In this document: positions 47,601 through 58,500 of the stretch, in pieces
Layout of the letters: every line of letters begins with the position of its first letter
How positions within the stretch are numbered: position 1 is the stretch's first letter
Source of the DNA: Syngnathus acus
Lineage: Eukaryota; Chordata; Actinopteri; Syngnathiformes; Syngnathidae
DNA length: 64,000 nt
Direction of reading: 5' to 3'
Assembly (NCBI RefSeq): GCF_901709675.1
Contig: NC_051096.1
Coordinates: 3,935,001-3,999,000 of the forward strand
Program-made: the position numbers and the translations under genes
Notes under the pieces: generated by a model
What the model was told of the DNA's origin: nothing
The model's database searches: none
What the model saw: only the letters and a program-made list of their open reading frames with translations

Positions 47601-48664
47601 CTCTCCTGATGATTGTTGCGGCCACATGATGGGCTCACCTTGGCGCTCATCAAAGCGCAACATCTGTTCCCGCCCCCCGTTTTTATTAATGTTCTCCCTC
47701 GCCGTACCATTGGTGCCCACTTCAATTAGCACAATTAGGAAAAAATTTGCTCACCTGCCAACCTCTACAAACATTATCATATGGAGCGCTTCTATTTCAT
47801 CACCTATTAAAAGAACCTGACGTTTAATATGCGATTTCAGCGTGTTATGTCGCTGTCTTTTTTTTTTTTTTTTTTTTTTTAATCGGAAAGATGCAGACGC
47901 CAAACTTACAAGCGTCGGAGATGAGGCTGCTTTTCGACGCTGACTCATAGTTTTATGTCAGAGAGATCAGTTGTGGTGAAAGATTTCATTAAGATAAAAA
48001 AAAAACTTCAATAGTTAAATGTATTCCGAGTTGATTCAAATTTCTTTTATGAAGAAGTTTCTTGCAACATCATTTCAATGACAATTTGTGAACTATGCGG
48101 TGCATTCGTACTATTATTGTTTGGCATGGCTGAGCAGAGAATGAAGATTTTACTTTTTTTTTTTTTGCATATGAATAATCATCCAAGCGTTCTATTTCAA
48201 ACCTCATTATTAATTTGTGGCATGATTGCAAATATCATGCGTAGGTGAGAAATAAGTCCACAGAGTGTCGATGGGCTGAATGAAGACTCTCGGGTTGAAT
48301 GCAAATGAAAGTCAGCGATGACAAGGGAGCCATATTTAGGGAAATGGAGACGGGCCCTTGGGGACCGATTGTGCCCGTGTTCGGGGATCAAGGGCAGCTG
48401 TGCTCCACACGCTGAGCGTTGAAGCTGAACTAATGAGAATGTAATGGCCCTTCATCAAAGAATCAGGAGGCTTAGCACACATGATCAGCAAACCGTCATA
48501 ATTTTTTGGGACAAAATTTCAAATTAGTATTCAGAATTGACACATGCATGCAGGTGTCCTTCACTAAGGAGATCACAATCATTAAATTCAGTCTAGAATG
48601 GCTTTCAAGTAAGGCTAGTATTTATTTTAGTCCACGTTTGCTAACTTTTTGTAAACAACCCATG
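47601..48664. other. Non-coding stretch, no gene recognised
   Basis: Contains a T run of about 22 bases at 47860-47881 and shorter A/T runs near 47998 and 48153. The stretch 48190-48440 is complex and repeat-free and might be regulatory, but no specific motif supports this. Confidence 0.5.
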
Positions 48665-48666
48665 TA

Positions 48667-49043
48667 CCGCATTTTCCGCACTATAATGCACACCGGATTA
48701 TAAGGCGCACCTTCAATGAATGGCCCATTTTAAAACTTTGTCCATATATAAGGGGCACCGGATTATAATGCGCATAGAATAAATAACTCACCGTTGCTCA
48801 AACGTTAATGCAATCACAATATAGTAACACTCGAAATAGTGAAAACAATAACAATATATCAATAACTCAACGTTGTTCAAACGTGAATATCACACCACAC
48901 AAAATAAACACGGAAAGCTTACTTTAATAAGTTAGTCCTCATCCACGAATCCATATATAAGGTGCACCGGATTATAAAGCGGACTGTCGGCTTTTGAGAA
49001 AATTGGAGGTTTCTAGGTACGCCTTATAGTGCGGAAAATACGG
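48667..49043 (-). mobile_element. MITE copy 7, subfamily A
   Basis: Reverse copy (377 bp) flanked by TA at 48665-48666 and 49044-49045. Organisation is as in copy 2, including two CGTTG(C/T)TCAAACGT motifs in the core, but with scattered substitutions (left end CCGCATTTTCC, TATAAGGGGCACC). The TTGGTCCATA segment after the TCCTCATCCACGAATCCATA block is missing, which explains its shorter length. Confidence 0.88.
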
Positions 49044-49045
49044 TA

Positions 49046-50011
49046 ATCGTTACATTTGGTGACGCAAGATGCACTCGACCTTCGGCAGTGCTGCTGTGAA
49101 ATCCCCCATTGATAAATTGATGAACCTACTCGGACCAAAATAAGACATGGAATTTATTACCTGTCCAGCTAATTAAATGTTTCAAGATGTATGGCTGCAG
49201 TGGAGTGAGAGGATGAATAGCCAAACACGAGAACCGGATGAGTGCAGATCTGATCAACGCTTCCAAAAATTCCTCAACATCATTTTGCAGGTTTGGCCAG
49301 ATTGTTTGAAGGTTACCCCTCTCCTCATGATTCAATTTGTATGGGTTCCCCCTTTTCCCAACCGAGCCCAGCAGAAGGAATGCAGACATGTAAATTGTTA
49401 ATTTGGTAGCAAAAAAAAAAAAAGACAACGCCTTGGGCCTCAGGTGGTGGAGAAAAAAAGCAATCCTCTTTCCATTAGGCTACTCTCCTGACTGCTGCAC
49501 TCAAGTGATTCCTATTAGAGTTCAATTTAGAAAACGGTATCGCACTCAACTGTTTACCAGCCTGATTGAGACCAGATGACTTTGTCTTGCTCTAATTTAT
49601 CTCTCATGTCTCCTGCCCCCCCAACCCCAATGGACTCTCAGCCCTTAAGACAACTTTTTCGCTTCAATTGACCTCACTTGAGTCCCACAAGCTCCCAGGT
49701 GCTTCCGTATCTCGAGGTAGGGACAAAACCCAAACATTTGACTAATTCCATGAGCAAATGGATGAGCGCCGGGGAAACTATTACTAACTCACAGGCATCC
49801 AGCTATGCCCCACATGACGTTCGCCCGCTGTGATATGCACCGCTTGAACCGATCTCTGTCTGCCTCTTTCATCTGAGCAGACATCCCAGCTTGGGGGGAT
49901 GGTTGGGAGGAACAAGAGAAAACTCTTGAGATGAAAGAAATCTGACCTGGGAAAGCTCTACTGATGGACGTAGATAGCTCGCCGTGTAGCCATTGCATTG
50001 CATATTTGGAG
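49046..50011. other. Non-coding stretch, no gene recognised
   Basis: Complex, repeat-free sequence at 49170-49400 is open on both strands for 74-100 codons but without a domain. A poly-A run is near 49413. No gene is called. Confidence 0.5.
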
Positions 50012-50013
50012 TA

Positions 50014-50311
50014 CCGTATTTTCTGAACTATAAGGTGCACCGGATTATAAGGCGCACCTTCAATGAATGGCCCATTTTAAAACTTTGTCCATATATAAGG
50101 CGTACCGGATTACAAGGCGCACCTTCAATGAATGGCCCATTTTAAAACTTTGTCCATATATAAGGCGTACCGGATTATAAGGCGCACCTTCAATGAATGG
50201 CCCATTTTAAAACTTTGTCCATATATAAGGCGCACCTGATTATAAGGCGCACTGTCGGCTTTTGAGAAAATGTGAGGTTTTTAGGTGCGCCTTATAGTGC
50301 GGAAAATACAG
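50014..50311 (-). mobile_element. MITE copy 8, coreless, with a 65-bp triplication
   Basis: Reverse copy (298 bp) flanked by TA at 50012-50013 and 50312-50313. It has lost the whole subfamily core. Instead the subterminal block that begins CCGGATTATAAGGCGCACC and includes GAATGGCCCATTTTAAAACT is repeated three times in direct tandem, starting at 50040, 50105 and 50170 (period 65 bp). The three units are almost identical, so the expansion is recent relative to divergence between copies. The right terminus reads ATACAG. Confidence 0.9.
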
Positions 50312-50313
50312 TA

Positions 50314-52964
50314 TAAATGAAAGTAATAAAGAGACTGATGATTGCAGCCTTAATGAGCACTTCATTTGGGACCAAAAGAGGGTAGAAGACAGCTACCTGG
50401 CATGAAAGAGGGCTCCAAAACCCTTGACATTTCCTTAACCTTTTGTTCGGAAACCCAAGTAGCCAAATAAATAACCGTGATTAACAAAGGAGATTTTACT
50501 CAGATGGTGTCTAATTTCAAGGTCAAGTTTGGTCTCCATTCGAACTCCTGACATATAATTGCGCAACCACGGACACTAAAATCAAACAACTCCAATTCAG
50601 TGAAAGGTGGTGATATAAAGTCCAACCACATTGATGTGAGCTGAGTTTGAGCGCTTAAAAGGGATTGGACATGTTCAAGGCCATCACAAGCTAATTGGTC
50701 TTGGTGAGCATGGCAACATGAGCTGCTACAGTGAGCTTTCCTTCGCTTCATTAGCGCTGCTGTACTTTGATACAAACACTGCTTTCGAAAACAAGATAAT
50801 TAGTCCAATTGGAATAAATAAACTATTTTTAAATATTCAAGCCGCTGACAATGGTGGGATAATCAAATGCTGAATTTGACAGACAAAAAAAAAACATCAC
50901 ATCAAAACCATGATTTATCTTTTTGATTTATTTTGATTTGGTGGTCAGGTTGAAAGACAAAATTGAGCTCTACGCTTGGACTTTTTAAACATTTAAATTT
51001 GAAAGCTATTTAAAAAATTACCTTGTTAAATCCCGTCATTGGAATCAATCATAGGTGACCTTTTACTGCCACCGTCGAGTGTGAAAAGCCTTGATTAAGC
51101 GTGCCACTGCTTGTTAGTCACAATGTCCCTCTGCTATTTTCCATCCTACACCTTCTAATCACAGCCAAACACTCAAAACATTTCCAACTTTCGTTAGCTG
51201 ATTATCAACCTTTGCAACCTTCCACAACTCAACAATCAACGTGTCTCCATTTTATGTCCATTGCAAAGATGACAACAATGGGAGAAGGGAAAAAAAAAAA
51301 ACCCAGCAAAAGACTTTTCTGAGGTCTGTTTGGTTTCCCACAACCTCAAATTTGCCGAAAGAATAGCTTGCAACCACAAAGCTTGATGTATGAGCCAGAG
51401 GATGATGTGTAAGAGATTGCCCAGGGTCTTCCTATCAAATCCAAAAAATCATATCAACACTATGACAGTGGCAACCAAGGGAAGAGTGGAAAAGAGAAAA
51501 ATGGGGGGAGTCTGAAAACAACAGACTAGAATTCTGAAACAAGAAAAATCATTCCACCAAAGCGTGTTCAAAACAAAGTATAGGTGGAAATGTTGAAAAT
51601 GCTTTTAAAGAGACTTATTTAAACGCTGAGCTATGATTGCCTACAATCCCATAATTAGAGCCAAGAAAAGTTCTTTGTTGCATCTAGGGTCAACTTGAAG
51701 ACATTCAAGAAAGAAAAGTGCTAGGTTTAAAACAACAAGTTGACATTTAAATAGCAACCTGCTGAGCAGCTTGTAATACACAAAGCTGTTAATCTCCGTT
51801 ATTGCTACAGCAACCTTGAATCGCCTTTTTTAGCACTCGATAACATTGGTGGACAAGTTCAGGAAGTGGACTCCACAAACTGGACTAACATAACAGACAA
51901 AAAAAAAAAATTGTATCCTCCCAGGTCGAGCTAGAACCAAAGATTGTTTTTCTTTTTTTTTTTTTTTTTTTAACAAAAATGCATCCATCCATATTCTGCT
52001 AGCTCAGATTTTTTTTTGTTTTTACCCATTTGCGTGTTCACGGAGTGAGTGACAGATAGTCAAGCTCTGCCTGGGAGATCCAAAAAGCCCAAGCGACTGT
52101 GTCTGACGCTTCACTGATCCGGGGCGAGGCTTTTTATTTCTGTATCCTCCGAACGGACAGCTGCTCTGTCAGGTCACTCCAAGTCATGGCGACCTGACAT
52201 GGCATTCCAACCTGAACAAAACAAAAAAAAGCTGAACTACTGTAACAGAGTTACAGAAGGCTACAAGTATGTGAAAGTACACAAAGTTCCCCTGCGATAT
52301 ATTTATGATTTTTAATGATGCTGCAATTTGAGTGCCAGGATGTAAACACCCTGCAATAGTTAACGGCGGCTCTGAGCAAGGCCTTAGGCTCACTTCTGAG
52401 TTGAGAGGGAAAATTCCCAGAATAGCACCTATTTTCAAAAAGGTGACAGACATCTCTTTCATTGCCGTATTGCACACGGTTGCCATTGGAAACCGACACT
52501 CAGATCTTAATGACATTTCAATGTCATTGCACCACAGCCATTAATTATTGTATTGCTCTTTGGAATAATTTGCATTCATGGTCTGAAATAGCAAAGTTAT
52601 TTCCTTTTTTTGAACACGGGAGCCAAAATAAAGAAATCTTCCTTTGGTACATTTACAAAACATCACTCAGATGAAAAATGGATTGCTTTCACTTTGATGT
52701 GATTTATTTGCAGCTGAGTCCAGACAACAAATTCTCTGCCTCTTATCTTTGTTTGCCTTCACTGCGGGTTGGCTCATCAATAGTTGGCGGTTACAGCGGC
52801 GTTTGTGTTTGACAAGCCACAAATCATTAAATCATATCAATAAAGTTGCGACACGGGCTTTGTTGTAAACTGAGCACTAGGCTACAATTCGGAAAGTACA
52901 CAATCCTGTCTTTTCTTCTAATGATCAAAATTGATTACGGGGGTCACGGTATTCATGGTATTCA
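50314..52964. other. Non-coding stretch, no gene recognised
   Basis: A/T runs occur at 50884-50894, 51290-51301, 51899-51911 and 51953-51972. The largest ORF (110 codons, minus, 52184-52516) overlaps others on both strands and has no recognisable domain. Confidence 0.5.
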
Positions 52965-52966
52965 TT

Positions 52967-53300
52967 CCGGCGTGTCAAACTCAATTTTGTCGCGGGCCAT
53001 ACTGTACTCATTGTTTCCTTCGGAGGATCAGTATGACTGTCAACGCCTTATATTGTATTCAATATAAGCTTCAAAACAAACTGATGAATAACTAGCTTTG
53101 AAATCAGACACTGGTAAAAAAAAAAAAAAGTCCAAATATTGAACAAATGGTCATAAAAATTGCTAGCAATATCTGTAGTTTTTAAAAGTAAAGACTATTT
53201 GCAATTTTAGTATTGACACATGAAGTCGATTTGTCTTCGCGGGCCACGTAAAATATGGCGGGCCACATCTGGCCCCTGGGCCTTATGTTTGACACCCATC
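52967..53300. mobile_element. hAT-like non-autonomous element
   Basis: The left end (GTGTCAAACTCAATTTTGTC then GCGGGCC) and right end (GCGGGCCACATCTGGCCCCT then GTTTGACACCC) are approximate inverted repeats. They match a widespread vertebrate/fish element with GGGTGTCAAACTCA ends that I know as hAT-type. About 330 bp long, with an A run in the middle and no transposase ORF. I do not find a clear 8-bp target duplication, and terminal bases are mutated, so the insertion is old. Confidence 0.65.
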
Positions 53301-53302
53301 TC

Positions 53303-54200
53303 CTATCATATTGATTTTTCTGTATAAACAACAAATTTCCATAATAGTCCATTAGGTGACGTTTTTTTTAAAAAACTTTTTTCATCCACCTTCAGCTGTC
53401 TAACCCTGTCTTTGGTGACACGTCATTCTCTCTGACGACTGTCAGTTTTCTTTCCGAGTCTAGTCTAGTCGAGCCGCCACTCTGCCTCCAGGTAGAGCAG
53501 CCCTCAGGGGGTCAGGGATCAAGGAAAGCGTCGCACACTGACACGTCAGAAAGACTTTTCAGTCAGAATAGCCAGCTGCTCAGATGTGGACTGCTATTTG
53601 ATCTTCACTCTAAACTAGTCACCAGCTGTATCTGATCTTTTTCAACATCTTCTCTCAACCTGATCTTTTGGAAAGGGTGCCCAAACAAAATACATATTTT
53701 GCTGTCTTAATGATTGCCCAAGCGTTTGTGGAAAAAGGCCACCACGGTGTTCTAATCCCAATTTTGTGGGCAGAAGGACCATTCAAGTTTCAATTTTACA
53801 CTTTGTTCTCCCACCCAGATTGCCCTGCTTGCTTGTCTTTTTTTTTTTGGCTCGCTCACTCCTCTTTCTCTGTTTCTCCATAATCCTTGGAGGCAGTGCT
53901 GACAGCAGAGGTATGATAGAGGAGAGCCTGCTGGAGCAGGGAGGGAAATGATCTGCTAATGGTACACTCGCTCCCAAAGGACACCTGCTTACACTCTACT
54001 ACTCTGCTGAGCACTTAGCTGCTGCTGTGTGTGTGTCCATGTTTGTTTGTACAAGAGGCACTCTCATCTTTGTAGGGTATACACCTTTTTTCAATCAGCG
54101 ACCCTCTGTTCTCTTCAACATCATGTTTCAATCCAAGCGGAAGTATCCCATCGACGGGACTCCTACAGGTGCTTGGAATTTCGATAACCAGTGCAATCGG
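53303..54200. other. Non-coding stretch, no gene recognised
   Basis: Contains a repeated TCTAGTCTAGTC word near 53459 and a T run near 53840. ORFs of 60-71 codons overlap on both strands at 53668-53977 with no domain. Confidence 0.5.
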
Positions 54201-54480
54201 GGCTCGTGAAATTAAACTAGATTTGATTAAAATAATTAGAATTTAATTAGACACCCCAAAGCACTTAATAAGCATTCATCACTGTGGCCAGCGCTCTGTT
54301 TTGTGGATAATAAACAATCAAGTAAATTGATTAACCCCCAAGCCGCGGTTTCATTCTCATTTCAGATATTCACACGTTTGAGCTCATAGTCATTTCTAGA
54401 AATAAATTTAATCCCTTTGGACCAAGCATGCTGGAGTGTCATTTTAATGGCATGCGAGAATCATGTTTTGCTCCCACAGC
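54200..54480. promoter_or_regulatory. Candidate regulatory block with paired TAATTAG motifs
   Basis: Two TAATTAG homeodomain-type sites lie 11 bp apart (54233-54239 and 54244-54250). Further ATTAA/TTAAT words follow at 54265-54335 and 54405-54450, interleaved with complex GC-containing sequence. No repeats, ORFs or low complexity are present. An enhancer role is inference from motif clustering only. Confidence 0.2.
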
Positions 54481-55285
54481 AACGATCCGTGGAGTTCAAA
54501 CCTAAACTGGAAAATGTATGCATTATAGATCCCAAATGACAACAACTACTCCTCCAAGCGCTCGCAAGGTAATCTAATATTAATCTGTGTAATCATGAAA
54601 TTGAATCCATTAAAGTAATACATCTTCTAATGTAATAACATAACAGGATGACTTTGGGAACCAATAAGGGGCAAGTAAACATCTTTAATCGCCCGCTTGA
54701 AAGTCACATGACATGAATCTGACACCAAGCATAGCTGGAACATATGTGCCTATAAAAATGAAAACATTTGGAGACTTCTTCTGACTTAAAGCCACATACT
54801 TGTCCAGTAAGGTTGCCATGGAAACAAGACTTTCTTTTATATCCAGATACGACCATATTTGGAGTATGTGAGTGTAACTCAGGTGACTCTTATCTGGATG
54901 GAATTCAATCAACGGAAATTTTTCGCTCTAAAACATCCCATCTGAATTCACAATTGTAACTTTGAACTGATTCTTCTGTTTGTTCCCGTCACCGGGGAGC
55001 CCTGCTTGTTATTTTTGGAGGGTGCTGGTAATTAAGAGTCCGTGTGTTTGTTTGTTTTTAACACCACGGCAGATTTGTGTTTACACCAAAGTAGCACAAT
55101 TAATGGATCAATATGAAGTAGAGAAGCAACGAGCACTTCAGTCACTTTAACTAGGATGAAAATTAGTGGATACACGTGAGGTGGGTACAATAAAGTACGA
55201 TTACTTATGCAAATTGTATGATTAAGATGCCAGCTAAACAGGAAGTGATTATGTAATCTGTATTTAGGATGAAATATTCAACATG
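54481..55285. other. Non-coding stretch, no gene recognised
   Basis: AT-rich with ORFs under 76 codons and no identifiable repeat. Confidence 0.5.
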
Positions 55286-55289
55286 CACG

Positions 55290-55442
55290 GATGTGTGCAT
55301 TAAAACTTTTTTTTATTATGTATATATTATATTATATATATATTATATTTTTTATATATTATTTATATAGTATTTTATTATATGTATAATATTTATATTA
55401 GATGTGTGCTTCATTAAAACTTGGTGGTTTTTTATTATATTT

Positions 55443-55479
<37 letters not shown>

Positions 55480-55550
55480 TGTTCTTTTTGTATATTATTT
55501 ATATAGTATTTTATTATGTTTATATTTATATTAGATATAATATTTAGACA
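55290..55550. repeat. AT-rich duplicated tract with (TA)n
   Basis: A block containing GATGTGTGC followed by ATTAAAAC occurs at 55290 and again at 55401. Each is followed by a long TA/TTTATA tract. The words TATATTATTTATATAGTATT and TTTATTAT recur in both halves. A perfect (TA)14 run sits at 55445-55472. This looks like one duplication of about 110 bp followed by microsatellite growth. Confidence 0.75.
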
Positions 55551-58500
55551 ATTTAAGCAAAAGTGGACAATTCCCCGTAGCACAGATAAATATGGCGCAC
55601 ACGGCACTGGGGTGCCACGGTCTCTGTGTGCCGCTCAGGTATGATAGATGAGAACGACGTGGGAGGCTGATTGTTCCCGCGCCGCCCCCCCTTCACGGAG
55701 GGCCGAGGTGTAAGGTCTCATCTCCCTGATCAGCGGGTGGTAGATGACTTTAATGAGTGGATGTAAAGGGCAACATGTGTCTGCGCACTGCAAATACGCA
55801 CAGAAAAAAAAAAAAAAGATTGCTGCAACAAAGCTTGATATTTGATTCCCCAGCAAAAATATCCAGAAGTCACTTTGCGTGTGTAGGGCTCACCTCCCTA
55901 CCACCGCGCAAGTCGTCATCCGACAAAGCTGGATTTAAACTCTCTGAAGGTGACACGCTCAAAAGGCACAATCCTACACACGCAAATTACACATTCTCGC
56001 AAAGACATGAAAAAGACGGCAAGCAAATGAGGATTTGTCCATCCTCTTACCTCCCGCTAAAGTGCTCTATCTCCACAAACCACATTTGTTTTATTAATTT
56101 CATGTCACATCTCAGTTGACTCAAAAGTAACTTACTTGCCTCAACTTGTATTTCTATTTTTTCTCATTTTCTCACCAACTACTTACAGAACAAAGCCCAA
56201 TGAAAGAAAATGTGAGTGACTAAGTGAGGAAGAAGGCTGTGAGATTACAGTCGACTGCCGCCTCCTCATTTTCGTTTGCCCTTTAGATAATGTCAAGTTA
56301 AGTAAAAGACTGTAGCAAAGGTAGCCTAACCAATGTTTTTGTCCTGTAACACGATTTCTCAGCTTAATATCGGAAACGACAAGGAAAGGACATGCCGAGG
56401 GTTGTAGCGGAAGAGAGCATTTGTCATATGTTGAAAAGCTTCAGTCCAACTGCAGATTCTTCGTGACCTCCCCAATCAAGCCCAGCTCGCCACCATTTTC
56501 TTCACTGATTGTTACTTTTCTGCCGTCCGCATTTAATTGGCCACTTTTAGCTGTTCATCAGTGCATGAACTCGTTTTGGCCTCATCAGCTTCTATTAAAT
56601 GAACAAGCCTATCCTCACATCCTCAACCGAACCTTATCAGCCATTCCAATAACCCAACAACCCTGTTTTGGTTTGACAGAGTACTTTGCATTTATTTAGC
56701 CGGAGGTTGTTGTTTTTCCCCCCACTAGCCTTCAACACGTGTGTTCTTTGTACGTGTTGTTAATAACAAGCGAGTTATGTCTGATGTCACCACCAGTGTC
56801 CGGAAAAAGGAAAATAACATTGGATGGTGGGGGGCTTGATTGTTTGTAGCTCAGGTTTGATCATGGTTTGTTGCATTCAATGTAAGAGTGGATAACAAAG
56901 AAGCACAAAGCAGAAAAAAAACAAAAAACTGTCAAATGTATGGCTTCTAAACAATGAAAGGCTTTTCCAGAATAAAACAATTCAAACTTTTAACTAACAA
57001 TTTAAAGAACTTACTTATCCTATACAGCTCCAACGCTACAATATAATTAGGATGTTTTTACGAGGCCGTTATTCACAATGACTTTAAATATATAATCGGA
57101 AGTTTTTATGTCTGCAATTATTCTGTTTGTGTGAATGTTTGGAGATTCAAGTTCAAGCTCACCTCTAGTGTCCGGAAAGTTAACGTCGGGGAAAAAAAAT
57201 CATAAACAAGCTTCCTTTTCTCCGCTTCACATCTGTCCGAGTCTTGCCCTGATTGCTTTGCGGTTGCACTTTAATTGCCAATTAGTGGGGAGACCAAGAC
57301 AGCAATCACAATAGGTGTAAGCGAGTGTGTCTGTGCGTGTGCGTTTATTTTGGTAAGCCGAGGCGAGAAATTCTTTGTACGGGTCCACGTGTATTTTTCC
57401 GATAAAGTAACCTCCTTTTACAACTGTCAGTGCTTGTAGACATGGTTACAATTCTATGTTTAACAACAACAATAATGCTGGTAGTATGAAAATAAATAGA
57501 ATGAAAACATCATTGCAGTATATTTTTATAAGAATATAAAAAAAAAAAATAGAAATGTTGCCATTCGCGAATTCACATCGCCTTTCGATAACCGCACTGG
57601 TCGCAAATTCTTTTGTTCCAGTCTGACCTTTTCCGGCTCGATTTCCATCCAGCAAGCCTTAATTTGCCATGACTTTTATTTCCTCTCACGGGGTATCCCC
57701 TTAGCATGCTTGTCCATGGGTTGGCATACGAAGCAGGTCAAATACTAAAATTTGAATCAAGGGGCTCGATGAGAGCAATGTCAACTATTTTTTTTTTTAC
57801 GAGTGCTCAGGTACCGAAAGCACGAGGAAGGTTTTGATTAACTTCATCCTAATGCCAACGCTGTAGCTTACATTTGAAGTCAGATGGGACTTGAGTCAAA
57901 TTTTGAGAGTCTAATGGCTTGATAAAAAAAAAAAGCCACAATGGGATTTATAGGGAGAGGTAAATAGCGCGAGAGAGGTGGCGCGCACAACACGACAACT
58001 TGGCGTGTCAGTCAAGGAGATTGATGGAAAGGAGTTGGGCTCTTTGTGTTTGATTGCATTTGCATCGGAGTCACTCGAGTGAATTTCAATGAATGTGTTC
58101 ATCAGCGACATGCAAATCGAGCATGATCATCCCAATAATTCATATCAAAACCTATATGGAGTATATTTCAAAAGAGATGTATCGTTACTCGCAACAACAG
58201 ATTGCAATAAATCATTAAAAATGAGTCAAAGAGAAAATTGTCATTCATTTCATTTAATTTTAATAGCCTGGTCCTTGTTTTGCCCCTTTTTCACAAATGA
58301 ACACAAATCGGATCTTTTGGCACTTTTTGATGACATATGACAGCCCTCAACCTTCCTTGAAAAAAAAAAAAATGGCTGCTTGAATGCACATTTCAAAGAC
58401 TTTGCGTCATAATCGGAAGCATCGACCTCAGATGAAAGCTTCGCTTTCCATTCAAACATCCCTGCGCCGTCGTTTCCGATTCCTCTCCACGGTGACATAC

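Noticed and set aside
50040-50235. Regularly spaced repeats as a CRISPR-like array
   Set aside because: The 65-bp units are contiguous with no unique spacers and lie inside a MITE in a eukaryotic sequence.
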